DNA from: Comamonas sp.
GTDB taxonomy: Bacteria > Pseudomonadota > Gammaproteobacteria > Burkholderiales > Burkholderiaceae_C
DNA length: 64,000 nt
Assembly: GCA_031277805.1 (NCBI GenBank)
Contig: JAITLR010000015.1
Location: 37,667 to 101,666 of the forward strand
Direction of reading: 5' to 3'
Shown here: one piece after another, positions 34,172 through 43,143 of the stretch
Position numbering within the stretch: position 1 is the stretch's first letter
How the letters are laid out: each line of letters starts with the position of its first letter
Translations under genes and position numbers: made by a program
Notes under the pieces: generated by a model
Seen by the model: only the letters and a program-made list of their open reading frames with translations
The model's database searches: none
What the model was told of the DNA's origin: nothing

Positions 34172-34810
34172 CTAGCCCATGCTGTCCGGCTCCAGGCTCT
34201 TGACCAGCACTGCCGCCTGGGTACGGCTGTAGCACTCGAGCTTTTTGAGGATTGCCGTCACATGCACCTTGACGGTGTTTTCGGCCAATCCCAACTCATG
34301 CGCGATCTGCTTGTTGAGCAGGCCGTCGGCAATGCACAGCAGCACGCGGAACTGCTGTGGCGTGAGCTGTGCCAGCCTGGCCGCCAACGCCGCGTCGGCC
34401 TCCGAGCGCTCGGCCGCCATGGGAGGAAACCAGCTGCCGCCTTCAAGCACCGTCTCGATTGCACCCGCCATCTCTTCGGCTGGCGCCGACTTGGGGATGA
34501 AGCCCACCGCACCAAACTGCTGAGCGCGGCGGATCACACGCGGGTGTTCGTTGGACGAGATCACCACCACCGGAATTTCCGGATACTCGCCACGCAGATG
34601 CAGCAGCGACGAAAAGCCGCGTGCCCCCGGCATGGCCAGATCCAGCAGAACCAGCTCTATCTCGGGATGCTCCTGCATGGCCGCACCCACGGTCTGGGCG
34701 CTGGCAGCCTCGACGATGCGGTAATGCGCAAAACGCTCGCGCAGCACCTGAATCAGCGCGGCACGAAACAGCGGATGATCATCGGCGACAAGAAAAGTGG
34801 GCTCGGACAT
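34172..34810 (-). CDS. NarL/FixJ-type response regulator
   Basis: A 212-residue cytosolic regulator with an N-terminal receiver domain: Asp10 and Asp11, phospho-acceptor Asp57 (LVLLDLAMPG) and Lys near 107 (FIPKSA). A C-terminal LuxR-type HTH (LTPQQFRVLLCIADGLLNKQIAHELGLAENTVKVHVTAILKKL) completes it. The upstream gene dctA2 is co-directional with 77 bp between them, suggesting an operon. It is the nearest regulator to the hybrid kinase at 29108, making a kinase-regulator pair split by cotH plausible. ATG 34810 is preferred over an upstream Met at 34870. Confidence 0.9.
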   Translation of the reverse strand: MSEPTFLVADDHPLFRAALIQVLRERFAHYRIVEAASAQTVGAAMQEHPEIELVLLDLAMPGARGFSSLLHLRGEYPEIPVVVISSNEHPRVIRRAQQFGAVGFIPKSAPAEEMAGAIETVLEGGSWFPPMAAERSEADAALAARLAQLTPQQFRVLLCIADGLLNKQIAHELGLAENTVKVHVTAILKKLECYSRTQAAVLVKSLEPDSMG

Positions 34811-34887
34811 GAGCGCCAGTCTGCCATGCCAGGGCTTCACCGCGCTGCGACATGGACGTATGCCGCACAAGCACTGAAAGGTCGGAC

Positions 34888-36183
34888 CTAGGCCTCATCC
34901 TCTCCATCGAGCGCGATGCTGAGCTTTTCATCATCTAGCGCTCCTTCCCACTTGGAAATCACCACCGTGGCCACGGCGTTTCCCATGAAATTGGTCAGCG
35001 AGCGGCACTCACTCATGAAGCGGTCCACGCCCAATATCAGGGCCATGCCGGCGATCGGAATTTCAGGCACCACGGCCAACGTGGCGGCCAGCGTGATGAA
35101 GCCAGCCCCCGTCACACCCGCCGCCCCTTTGGAGCTGAGCATGGCGACCAGCAATAGCGCGATCTCATGGCCTAGCGTCAGATGCGTATCGGTGGCCTGG
35201 GCAATGAATAACGAAGCCAGCGTCATGTAGATATTCGTGCCGTCCAGATTGAAGGAGTAACCGGTGGGCACCACCAGGCCGACCACCGACTTGCTGCAGC
35301 CGGCTTTTTCCATCTTCTGCATCAACGAAGGCAGGGCAGACTCCGACGAGGATGTACCCAGCACCAGCAGCAACTCGGCCTTGAGGTAGCGAATCAGCTT
35401 GAGGATGGAAAAACCGCAGAAATGCGCCACCACCCCGAGGATGACCACCACGAAAAAGATCGAGGTGAGATAGAAGGTGCCAACCAGCCAGGCAAGGTTG
35501 ACCAGGGATTCGATACCGAACTTGCCGATGGTGAAAGCGATCGCACCAAACGCCCCCAGCGGCGCGGCCTTCATCAGAATGCCCACCAGCTTGAAAACCG
35601 GCGCCGTGAGTGACTCCAGAAAGCTCAGGATGGGCCGGCCCGCATCGCCCACTGACGCCAGTGCGATACCGAACAGCACGGCTACAAACAGCACTTGCAG
35701 AATGTTGTCCCCCACCAGCGGGCTGACCAGTGTCTTGGGAATGACATCCATCAGAAAGCCGATCAGGCTCATGTCATGCGACTGCGTGACATAGCCTTTG
35801 ACAGCGCTCTGATCCAGCTCCGCCACATTGATGTGCATGCCTGCACCAGGCTGCACAAGCTTGGCAATCACCAGGCCCACCACCAATGCCAGCGTGGAAA
35901 AAAACAGAAAGTAGACCATGGTCTTGACGAAGACCCTGCCCACCACTCTCAGATGCGTCATGCCGGCAATGCCGGTGACGATGGTCAGAAAGATCACTGG
36001 CGCGATGATCATCTTGACCAGCTTGATGAAGGCATCTCCTAGCGGCTTGAACTTGGCTGCCAGTTCCGGGCTGAAATAGCCGAGCAAGGCGCCCAGCACG
36101 ATGGCCACAATGACCTGGAAATAGAGGTGCCTGTAAAAAGGCAGATGCGGGTGAACTGCAGGAGACTCAGCGATGGGCTGCAT
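34888..36183 (-). CDS. C4-dicarboxylate:cation symporter DctA, paralogue 2
   Basis: A 431-residue DAACS-family carrier, a close paralogue of the one at 27504-28826, sharing blocks such as [40 protein letters not shown] and [24 protein letters not shown]. It imports C4-dicarboxylates or similar anions across the inner membrane. ATG 36183 has GGAGGATT eight bases upstream. The response-regulator gene follows in the same direction, so the pair may form an operon. Differences are concentrated at the N-terminus and in the [17 protein letters not shown] segment, perhaps changing specificity. Confidence 0.93.
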   Translation of the reverse strand: MQPIAESPAVHPHLPFYRHLYFQVIVAIVLGALLGYFSPELAAKFKPLGDAFIKLVKMIIAPVIFLTIVTGIAGMTHLRVVGRVFVKTMVYFLFFSTLALVVGLVIAKLVQPGAGMHINVAELDQSAVKGYVTQSHDMSLIGFLMDVIPKTLVSPLVGDNILQVLFVAVLFGIALASVGDAGRPILSFLESLTAPVFKLVGILMKAAPLGAFGAIAFTIGKFGIESLVNLAWLVGTFYLTSIFFVVVILGVVAHFCGFSILKLIRYLKAELLLVLGTSSSESALPSLMQKMEKAGCSKSVVGLVVPTGYSFNLDGTNIYMTLASLFIAQATDTHLTLGHEIALLLVAMLSSKGAAGVTGAGFITLAATLAVVPEIPIAGMALILGVDRFMSECRSLTNFMGNAVATVVISKWEGALDDEKLSIALDGEDEA

Positions 36184-36452
36184 ACCAATCCTCCAATCTG
36201 CAGCCGCCTGTTGGACGTTTCGTGTTGACGACCGCAGACGAAATGGTGCGCCGCCAATGCCTGGAGCGCCTGTCAGCTAAACGCCCGATCGGCAGGCTCA
36301 CACGCTCGCTGCCAGCGGCACAACTTCATATCTGCTATGGACTGCCAAGGTTTTCAGCACCATGGACTCACATACTTATCCACAGCATTTTCACAAAGTA
36401 AAAAACAGGTCACGCACATCAATTGCAGCCTGTGATGGGCATCATGAGGACG

Positions 36453-36480
36453 AAAAAAAAAGCCGCCTCGAATGGCGGCT
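36453..36480 (-). terminator. Strong intrinsic terminator of the small-transcript unit
   Basis: On the minus strand AGCCGCC, a 6-nt loop and GGCGGCT are followed by nine T. It lies 24-51 bp past the 25-codon small ORF. Confidence 0.93.
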
Positions 36481-36503
36481 CAGTCTTCAGACCAGCGAAG
36501 TGA

Positions 36504-36581
36504 TTACTGGTTTGCCAGATCCAGATGGAACTCGCGAGCTTCCTGGATGAACTCGATCAGGGAATTGATGGCTTGGCGCAT
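36504..36581 (-). CDS. Small ORF of 25 residues in a promoter-terminator unit
   Basis: ATG at 36581 to TAA at 36504, encoding MRQAINSLIEFIQEAREFHL then DLANQ. The product could form an amphipathic helix; no transmembrane segment is present. A possible weak ribosome-binding sequence (AGAAAG) lies eight to ten bases upstream. The ORF lies between a near-consensus sigma-70-like promoter (36687-36715) and a strong terminator (36453-36480), so a transcript of about 230 nt is expected. It may be translated, or the transcript may act as a regulatory RNA, or both. I recognise no homologue. Position is between divergent dctA2 and the GNAT gene. Confidence 0.55.
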   Translation of the reverse strand: MRQAINSLIEFIQEAREFHLDLANQ

Positions 36582-36686
36582 GATGAACTTTCTATGAACT
36601 CATGAGATGCACTTCAAGCGATGGACAGTACGCATCTCAAGCACTGCCAACACAGGGTTTCAACCTAAGTATTAACCCTTATCCCA

Positions 36687-36715
36687 AGTATAAGCCAGAG
36701 GCTCGTCTTTGCCAA
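36687..36715 (-). promoter_or_regulatory. Near-consensus sigma-70 promoter for the small transcript
   Basis: On the minus strand TTGGCA (36715-36710) and TATACT (36692-36687) are separated by exactly 17 bp. Predicted start is near 36680, about 100 nt before the small ORF. A GGATAAGGGTTAATACTTAGG sequence follows in the leader. Confidence 0.75.
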
Positions 36716-36818
36716 GCGTCACAGATTGCGCACAGGCACCTCATGTGCTGCCGCCCGCCAACGGACCGCCCTCTTTTCGCTGGCTGATATGCGATGCCCT
36801 CATGCAGCCCCGCTGTGA

Positions 36819-37037
36819 TTGAGCATCGATTCGCTGATTCCCCACCCGGTTTATGCCCCGGCTGCTACGCTATCGACTGTTGACAATACAAATGGGCCGG
36901 CAGCCGTCGCTGGCCGGCGGGAAGTGGAAATGGTGCGTGATCAAGGTTTGCTGCAGATGACCAGGGCTCTGGGTCCCATCACCTTGCCTGGCTGCCATGG
37001 CTACGCTCCGCTTTGCGCCGAGCAGGAGGCGGCATGA
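36819..37037 (+). CDS. Doubtful small ORF overlapping the GNAT start
   Basis: A 72-codon frame whose stop overlaps the GNAT start as ATGA. It has no recognisable domain, and no good ribosome-binding site was seen. It could be a leader ORF coupled to the GNAT gene, or chance. Confidence 0.25.
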   Translation: MSIDSLIPHPVYAPAATLSTVDNTNGPAAVAGRREVEMVRDQGLLQMTRALGPITLPGCHGYAPLCAEQEAA

Positions 37038-37552
37038 GCACATCCAAGCTATCGGACTCCAGCCGCCCTGCCGCCTGGAACATCACGTCCATGAACCCTG
37101 CGGAGGCCCCCTGGCCTCTGCTGCTGCTGGCCGACCCGTCTCGGGAGAAGGTCAAACGCTATCTGCCCGGCAGCACCTGCTATGCCGCACGCCAGACTGC
37201 GCAGTTCACGCCCAGCGGCCTCGGAGCACTTATCGGTGTTTGCGTGCTGCAGCCGCCCCAGCCCGAGCGTGACAGCTGGGAACTGATGAATATGGCCGTC
37301 TCTCCCGCCTGGCAGCGGGGCGGTATTGGCTCGGCCCTTTTGCACCACGCCATACGTGAGCTGCGCAAGCAGGGCATCAGGCTGCTGGAGGTGGGCACAG
37401 GCAGCTTTGGCGATCAGCTGCTGTTCTATCAACGCCTGGGCTTTCGTGTCAGCAGCATCGAGCGCGACTTTTTTCTGCGCAACTACACCACGCCTTTATG
37501 GGAGCGCGGCGTGCAGCTCAAGGACATGTTGCGGCTGACGCTGGAGCTGTAA
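37034..37552 (+). CDS. GNAT-family N-acetyltransferase
   Basis: A 172-residue acetyltransferase. The GNAT core is clear: GALIGVCVLQ, ELMNMAVSPAWQRGGIGSALLHHAIRELRKQGIRLLEVGTGSFGDQLLFYQRLGFRV, containing the acetyl-CoA-binding Q/RxxGxG/A (QRGGIGS). The acceptor is unknown; it may be an amine or protein N-terminus. ATG 37034 has GGAGG five bases upstream. No convincing operon partner. Confidence 0.88.
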   Translation: MSTSKLSDSSRPAAWNITSMNPAEAPWPLLLLADPSREKVKRYLPGSTCYAARQTAQFTPSGLGALIGVCVLQPPQPERDSWELMNMAVSPAWQRGGIGSALLHHAIRELRKQGIRLLEVGTGSFGDQLLFYQRLGFRVSSIERDFFLRNYTTPLWERGVQLKDMLRLTLEL

Positions 37553-37658
37553 TCCCGATCCGCTTCAATAGCGCACAGCGTCCATCGACACTGGACATCT
37601 GCCACCCGGAAAGCGGCCCTCTGCAATGTTCTATAGCGTCTTGCGCTCAAGCCGCCTG

Positions 37659-37727
37659 CATTTCAGATATCAAACACGCTGAAATGCTTGAATATCAAGC
37701 GGTAGCAGCTCCTGTTTCAAGAGCTGC
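37659..37727. other. Paired hairpins 3' of GNAT and DAHP synthase genes
   Basis: CATTTCAG / CTGAAATG (37659-37686) and GCAGCTC / GAGCTGC (37705-37727) flank the convergent gene ends without a U-tract. They may act as weak terminators. Confidence 0.35.
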
Positions 37728-37746
37728 ACTGCTGGATACCATTCAC

Positions 37747-38877
37747 TCAGGCCTTGGCCGTCCGGCGCGCACGCACAGCCGCAGCCAGTTGCTCCAGCAC
37801 GGGCACGGTCTGCTCCATGCTGATGCAGGCATCAGTCAGCGAGACGCCGTATTGCAGCTCCTGACCTTCAACGATGTCCTGACGGCCTTCGTGAATATGG
37901 CTCTCGATCATCACGCCGGTGATGCGTGCGTCACCGGTCGCCACTTGCTGCGCCACATCGGTGGCCACCTCGATCTGGCGGCGATGCTGCTTGCTGCTGT
38001 TGGCGTGCGAGAGGTCGATCATCACCTGCGCGCGCAGGCCATTTTTTTCCAGCAATTCACAGGCGGCCTGCACATGGGCCGCGTCGTAGTTGGGCGCCTT
38101 GCCGCCGCGCAGGATGATGTGGCAATCCTGGTTGCCGCGCGTCTCGAAAATCGCGCTCTGACCCATCTTGGTCATGCCCATGAAGGCATGCGATGACTGC
38201 GCGGCCAGAATGGCATCGCTGGCCACCTTCACTCCACCATCCGTGCCGTTCTTGAAGCCCACGGGGCAGCTCAGGCCGCTGGCCAGCTGGCGGTGGCTCT
38301 GACTCTCGGTGGTACGCGCACCGATAGCGCCCCAGCTGACCAGATCGCTGATGAACTGCGGCGACAGCAGATCCAGAAATTCCGTGCCCACAGGCAGGCC
38401 CAGCGCCAGCACATCGAGCAGCAGACGGCGCGCCAGCTCCAGCCCTTCGTTGATGGCAAAGCTGCCGTCGCGATGCGGGTCGTTGATATAGCCCTTCCAG
38501 CCGACCGTGGTGCGGGGCTTTTCAAAGTACACGCGCATGACGATCAGCAAATCATCCTGGAGTGCATCGGCCTGCACCTTGAGCTCACGCGCATAGTCCA
38601 TGGCCTGCTCATGATCGTGAATCGAGCAGGGGCCGACCACGACCACCAGCCGGTCATCCTGGCCATGCAGCACGCGCGAGATGGCGGCGCGGCTGGACTC
38701 CACCAGCTGCTGTGCCTCTTCGGTCACAGGCAGCCACTCTTCCAGCAAGGCCGGAGTCAGCAACGGGCGCACGATCTTGATGCGCGTGTCATCGATACGG
38801 GTCTTGTCCAGCGTTGTCAGACGCGGTGCACTCTTGCGGGCCGGTGTGGGGGAAGATGGTGTGGAGCTTGCAGTCAT
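37747..38877 (-). CDS. aroG: 3-deoxy-7-phosphoheptulonate synthase (DAHP synthase)
   Basis: DAHP synthase condenses phosphoenolpyruvate and erythrose 4-phosphate at the start of the shikimate pathway. The 376-residue protein is of the class I (AroFGH) type: VVVGPCSIHDHEQAMDYARELK, MRVYFEKPRTTVGWKGYINDPH, RTTESQSHRQLASGLSCPVGFKNGTDG, ILRGGKAPNYD and MIDLSHANSSKQHRRQIEV. The start at 38877 is chosen because upstream in-frame sequence is not conserved. Which of aroF, aroG or aroH it matches, and its feedback inhibitor, cannot be told. It may be the only copy in this window. Confidence 0.92.
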   Translation of the reverse strand: MTASSTPSSPTPARKSAPRLTTLDKTRIDDTRIKIVRPLLTPALLEEWLPVTEEAQQLVESSRAAISRVLHGQDDRLVVVVGPCSIHDHEQAMDYARELKVQADALQDDLLIVMRVYFEKPRTTVGWKGYINDPHRDGSFAINEGLELARRLLLDVLALGLPVGTEFLDLLSPQFISDLVSWGAIGARTTESQSHRQLASGLSCPVGFKNGTDGGVKVASDAILAAQSSHAFMGMTKMGQSAIFETRGNQDCHIILRGGKAPNYDAAHVQAACELLEKNGLRAQVMIDLSHANSSKQHRRQIEVATDVAQQVATGDARITGVMIESHIHEGRQDIVEGQELQYGVSLTDACISMEQTVPVLEQLAAAVRARRTAKA

Positions 38878-39048
38878 GCCCGCTATTGTCGCAGCGCACC
38901 GATTCCTCCACCTTGCATACAGATTCAGCAGCGCAGCCAATCCTGGCGCCAACGCTATGACTGCTGACAGGCATTACGCCTGCAATCTGACAAGGACGTC
39001 CGGCATGAGGCTCAACAGTGGGGGCTGGATTCACCTCGCCCCACACCC

Positions 39049-39807
39049 ATGGACAACAACAACCAGCCTGGCAATCCGCAGCGACGCGCCTTCTTTCGCC
39101 GCTCCTTGCCCATCATCCCCGTGGCCGCCGTCGCAGCCGCTGGCGGCGCGGCCACCCTGGCCACCCTCGACAACAGCCATTTGCCCACGGTTCCCGGCCC
39201 GGCCGTGAACACGGCACTGCGCGATGCAGCCCAGTACCAGCCCAGCTATTTCAGCGCCGAGGAATACCGCTTTCTGCAAAGCGCCGTCGCAAGACTGATC
39301 CCCAAGGACGAGCTGGGCCCGAGCGCCCTGGAAGCGGGTGTGCCCGAGTTCATCGACCGTCAGATGGACACGCCCTATGCCGCCGGCAGCAACTGGTATA
39401 TGCAGGGTCCGTTCCAGCCCGATGCCGCCCCCGAAATGGGCTACCAGTTGCGCCTGAACCCCCGCGAGATCTACCGCCTGGGCATTGCCGCGGCCAACCA
39501 GTGGTGCAACAAAAATCTGGGCAAGGCATTTGCAGATCTTTCCGCCGCCGACCAGGACAAGGCTCTGGCCGCGATGGAGCATGGCGCGCAAGGCTTTGAC
39601 AGCCTGCCATCGGCCACGTTTTTTGCCATGCTCTGGGGCAATACCAAGGAAGGCTTTTTCAGCGACCCGCTGCACGGCGGCAACAAGGACATGGTGGGCT
39701 GGAAGCTGATCGGTTTTCCCGGCGCACGCGCCGACTTCATGGACTGGATAGAGCGCGACGAAGCCTACCCCCAGCCCCCGGTTTCCATCCACGGACAGCG
39801 GGGTTGA
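39049..39807 (+). CDS. Gluconate 2-dehydrogenase subunit 3-like protein
   Basis: A 252-residue protein with a Tat-like signal (RRAFFRRSLPIIPVAAVAAAGGAA). Its C-terminal region matches the small gluconate-2-dehydrogenase subunit, with FSAEEYRFLQSAVARLIPKDELGPSALEAGVPEFIDRQM and GFPGARADFMDWIE. Such subunits assemble with a GMC flavoprotein and a cytochrome c in the periplasm to oxidise sugars or sugar acids. It is the first gene of a three-gene operon (4 bp to the next gene). Substrate is not determined. Confidence 0.9.
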   Translation: MDNNNQPGNPQRRAFFRRSLPIIPVAAVAAAGGAATLATLDNSHLPTVPGPAVNTALRDAAQYQPSYFSAEEYRFLQSAVARLIPKDELGPSALEAGVPEFIDRQMDTPYAAGSNWYMQGPFQPDAAPEMGYQLRLNPREIYRLGIAAANQWCNKNLGKAFADLSAADQDKALAAMEHGAQGFDSLPSATFFAMLWGNTKEGFFSDPLHGGNKDMVGWKLIGFPGARADFMDWIERDEAYPQPPVSIHGQRG

Positions 39808-39810
39808 ACC

Positions 39811-41598
39811 ATGAGCAAGACATTGCCCAAAAAAGACGTGGTGGTCATCGGCTTTGGCTGGACAGGCGCCATCATCGCCAAGGAGCTGACCGAGGCGGGC
39901 CTGAACGTGCTAGCTCTGGAACGCGGCCCCATGCGCGATACCGACCCGGACGGCGTCTATCCGCAGACCATGGATGAGCTGACCTACAACTCGCGCAAAA
40001 AGCTGTTTGTCGATGTGTCCAAGGAGACCGTCACCATCCGCCACACCAGCAACGACACGGCCCTGCCCAACCGCCAGCTCGGCGCCTTTTTGCCGGGTAC
40101 CGGCGTGGGCGGTGCGGGTCTGCACTGGTCGGGCGTGCACTTTCGCGTCGATCCCATGGAGCTGCGCATGCGCAGCCATTACGAAGAACGCTACGGCAAG
40201 AAGTTCATACCCGAAGGCATGAGCATCCAGGATTTCGGCGTCAGCTACGAAGAGTTGGAGCCGCATTTCGATTTTGCCGAAAAGGTGTTCGGTACCTCGG
40301 GTACGGCGTATTCGGTCAAGGGTGAAAAAGTCGGTGCGGGCAAAGGCGGTAATCCGTTTGCGCCCGATCGCTCCGACAACTTTCCGCTGCCCGCGCAGAT
40401 GAACTCGGTCTCGGCCATGCTCTATGGCAAGGCTGCGGAAGCCGTGGGCTACCACCCCTACAACATGCCGTCAGCCAATACCTCGGGCCCTTATACCAAT
40501 CCCTATGGCGTGCAGATGGGGCCATGCAACTTCTGCGGCTTTTGCAGCGGCTACGCCTGCTATATGTACAGCAAGGCCTCGCCCAATGTGAACATCCTGC
40601 CCGCGCTTCGGCTGGACCCGCGCTTCGAGCTGCGCACGCAGTGCCAGGTCACGCGCATCAACCTCGCAGCCGATGGCAAGACGGCCACGGGCGTGACCTA
40701 TATCGACGCATTGGGCAACGAGGTGATTCAGCCGGCCGACATCGTGGCCGTGTGCAGCTTTCAGTTCAACAATGTGCGCATGCTGCTGCTGTCGGGCATC
40801 GGCAAGCCCTACGACCCCGAGAGCAATACCGGCACCGTGGGCAAGAACTTTGCCTTCCAGAACATGGCCACCATCAAGGTCTTCTTCGGCAAGGACCAGC
40901 ACCATACCAACAACTTCATCGGCGCGGGCGGCAACGGCATTGCCGTCGATGACTTCAACGCCGACAACTTCGACCACGGCCCCGCCGGCTTTGTGGGCGG
41001 CTCGCCGTTCTGGGTCAACCAGGCGGGCGCTAAGCCCATTGCCGGCACACCTACCGCACCGGGCACGCCCAACTGGGGCAGTGGCTGGAAAAAAGGCGTG
41101 GCAGAGGCCTATACGCACAACGTTTCCATGGATGCGCACGGTGCCCACCAGAGCTACCGCGCCAACTACCTGAGCCTGGACCCCACCTACAAGGATGCTT
41201 ACGGCAACCCGCTGCTGCGCATGACCTTCGACTGGCAGCCCAATGACATCAGGATGAACCTCTTCATGCAGGACAAGATGAGCGCCATTGCCAAGGCCAT
41301 GGGCGGCCAGGCGATCAGCGTCTCGGGCAAGAAGGAAGGCTCGCACTTCGACACCAACAGCTACCAGACCACGCACCTCAACGGCGGCGCCATCATGGGC
41401 CGCGACCCGGGCACCAGCGCCGTCAACCGCTATCTGCAAAGCTGGGACGTGCACAACGTCTTCGTGCTGGGCGCATCGGCCTTCCCGCAGGGCCTGGGCT
41501 ACAACCCCACGGGGCTGGTCGCCGCGCTGGCCTACTGGTCGGCGCGTGCGATTCGCGAGCAATATCTGAAGCAGCCCGGCGCGCTGCTCAAGGCCTGA
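39811..41598 (+). CDS. GMC-family flavoprotein dehydrogenase, gluconate 2-DH type
   Basis: The 595-residue catalytic subunit of a membrane-associated dehydrogenase. FAD binding is via VVIGFGWTGAIIAKELTEAGLNVLALERG; GGAGLHWSG and GPCNFCGFCSGYACYMYSKASP follow. The latter has a Cys cluster (CNFCGFCSGYAC) as in gluconate and related dehydrogenases. The C-terminal GMC signature region HLNGGAIMGRDPGTSAVNRYLQ and GASAFPQGLGYNPTGLVAALAYWSA is present. It oxidises a sugar acid or aldose and passes electrons to the cytochrome subunit. It has no signal peptide, so it may be carried out with the Tat-bearing small subunit. Confidence 0.92.
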   Translation: MSKTLPKKDVVVIGFGWTGAIIAKELTEAGLNVLALERGPMRDTDPDGVYPQTMDELTYNSRKKLFVDVSKETVTIRHTSNDTALPNRQLGAFLPGTGVGGAGLHWSGVHFRVDPMELRMRSHYEERYGKKFIPEGMSIQDFGVSYEELEPHFDFAEKVFGTSGTAYSVKGEKVGAGKGGNPFAPDRSDNFPLPAQMNSVSAMLYGKAAEAVGYHPYNMPSANTSGPYTNPYGVQMGPCNFCGFCSGYACYMYSKASPNVNILPALRLDPRFELRTQCQVTRINLAADGKTATGVTYIDALGNEVIQPADIVAVCSFQFNNVRMLLLSGIGKPYDPESNTGTVGKNFAFQNMATIKVFFGKDQHHTNNFIGAGGNGIAVDDFNADNFDHGPAGFVGGSPFWVNQAGAKPIAGTPTAPGTPNWGSGWKKGVAEAYTHNVSMDAHGAHQSYRANYLSLDPTYKDAYGNPLLRMTFDWQPNDIRMNLFMQDKMSAIAKAMGGQAISVSGKKEGSHFDTNSYQTTHLNGGAIMGRDPGTSAVNRYLQSWDVHNVFVLGASAFPQGLGYNPTGLVAALAYWSARAIREQYLKQPGALLKA

Positions 41599-41610
41599 AG
41601 GAGGATGAGC

Positions 41611-43074
41611 ATGAACCGACCATCCTCCCGCTTTCAACGCGGCCTGCTTGCTACTGCCGTGATAGCTGCTGGCGCTTTTGGAATCAACGCCTGGGCGCAG
41701 AAAGAGGCTGAAACCGCCACTCAATCAGCGCCAGCCGCTACGGTTTCCAATGTCCCCGCCACACGCGGCCAGACCGGCCCGCAGGACATGGTGACGGCCG
41801 CTGCGCACCAGCAGCCCGCCCCCATCACCGCAGCCACTTCCAGCGACCCGCTAGTGCGCGGCGCCTACCTGGCCCGCATGGGCGACTGCGTGGCCTGCCA
41901 CACCGCACCCGGCGGCAAGCCCTTTGCCGGCGGCCTGCCCATGGAAACGCCCATAGGCACCATTTACTCCAGCAACATCACACCTGACAAAACGGCCGGC
42001 ATTGGCGGCTACAGCTTCGCCGACTTTGACCAGGCCGTGCGCCACGGCAAGGACAAGGAGAAGGGCAGTCTCTACCCGGCCATGCCCTACCCGTCCTATG
42101 CCAAGGTCAGCGAGCAGGACATGAAGGACCTCTACGCCTACTTCATGCAGAAAGTGGAGCCGGTGAACGCCAAACCGCCCGAGAACAACATCAGCTGGCC
42201 GCTGTCCATGCGCTGGCCGCTGTCACTGTGGCGCGGCCTGTTTGCCCCCGATGCCGACAAGGTGCAGGCCAAGGCCGAAACCGTGGCCCCCGCAGCCGAC
42301 GCCAAGCTGCGCGGCGCCTATCTGGTCGAAGGCCTGGGTCACTGCGGCGCCTGCCACACGCCGCGCTCCTTCACCATGGCCGAAAAAGCGTTGGACGGCA
42401 GCGACCAGCGCTTTCTGAGCGGCGGCGACCAGCCCATGGACGGCTGGATTGCCAAGAGCCTGCGCGGCAACGATGCCGACGGCCTGGCCGCGTGGAGCGA
42501 AACCGATATCGTCGCCCTGCTCAAGACCGGCCGCAACAACCACACGGCCGTGTTCGGCGGCATGACGGACGTGATCGCGCACAGCACCCAGCACATCAGC
42601 GACAGCGACCTGAGCGCGATTGCCGTCTACCTGAAATCGCTACCCGCGCAGGACAAGCAGAAAAGCCGCTTTGCCACCAATCCCGACACAGCCAACGCTC
42701 TCTGGAAAGGGGACACCAGGCAATACGGCGCGGCCCTGTATCTGGACAATTGCGCTGCCTGCCACCGCAGCGACGGCAAAGGCTATCAACAGGTGTTTCC
42801 GGCCTTGGCAGGCAATGCTGCCGTGCTGGGCAACGACCCGAACAATCTGATCCGCATCGTGCTGCAAGGCAGCAAGCTGCCGGCCACGGCCACGCGCCCA
42901 TCCACCTTCACCATGCCTGCATTTGCCTGGCGCCTGAGCGACCAGCAAGTGGCAGACCTCGTCACCTTTGTACGCCGCAGCTGGGGCAATCAGGCAGCGG
43001 CCGTTTCGGCCACCCAGGTGCAGGAAATGCGCAAGACACTGCCTGCACAAACCGCGCAGAACAGCAAGCCTTAA
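41611..43074 (+). CDS. Three-haem cytochrome c subunit of the dehydrogenase
   Basis: A 487-residue periplasmic cytochrome with an N-terminal signal (GLLATAVIAAGAFGINAWA). Three c-type haem motifs are present: CVACH (Cys93-His97), CGACH (about 245) and CAACH (about 381). It accepts electrons from the GMC subunit and passes them to the respiratory chain. ATG 41611 is chosen because GGAGG lies six bases upstream; an ATG at 41605 abuts that site. A dispersed repeat overlaps the signal-peptide codons. A strong terminator follows. Confidence 0.92.
   Translation: MNRPSSRFQRGLLATAVIAAGAFGINAWAQKEAETATQSAPAATVSNVPATRGQTGPQDMVTAAAHQQPAPITAATSSDPLVRGAYLARMGDCVACHTAPGGKPFAGGLPMETPIGTIYSSNITPDKTAGIGGYSFADFDQAVRHGKDKEKGSLYPAMPYPSYAKVSEQDMKDLYAYFMQKVEPVNAKPPENNISWPLSMRWPLSLWRGLFAPDADKVQAKAETVAPAADAKLRGAYLVEGLGHCGACHTPRSFTMAEKALDGSDQRFLSGGDQPMDGWIAKSLRGNDADGLAAWSETDIVALLKTGRNNHTAVFGGMTDVIAHSTQHISDSDLSAIAVYLKSLPAQDKQKSRFATNPDTANALWKGDTRQYGAALYLDNCAACHRSDGKGYQQVFPALAGNAAVLGNDPNNLIRIVLQGSKLPATATRPSTFTMPAFAWRLSDQQVADLVTFVRRSWGNQAAAVSATQVQEMRKTLPAQTAQNSKP
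41662..41676 (-). repeat. Dispersed AGCGC-N4-AGCTAT repeat in the cytochrome signal peptide
   Basis: Core AGCGCCAGCAGCTAT on the minus strand; in frame it encodes VIAAGAF within the signal peptide. Confidence 0.65.
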
Positions 43075-43112
43075 GCAACTGCTGCAGCGTCTTGCAACGC
43101 GCGCTCTGCCAA

Positions 43113-43143
43113 CAAAAAAAGACCGCCGAAGCGGTCTTTTTTA
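43113..43143. terminator. Bidirectional intrinsic terminator
   Basis: GACCGC, loop CGAA, GCGGTC with A7 and T7 on either side. It ends the cytochrome operon and the convergent gdx gene, whose stop codon overlaps its last bases. Confidence 0.93.

Noticed and set aside
33906..34235. Short frames between cotH and the response regulator
   Set aside because: No ribosome-binding site, domain or conserved motif; both strands are equally open due to GC content.
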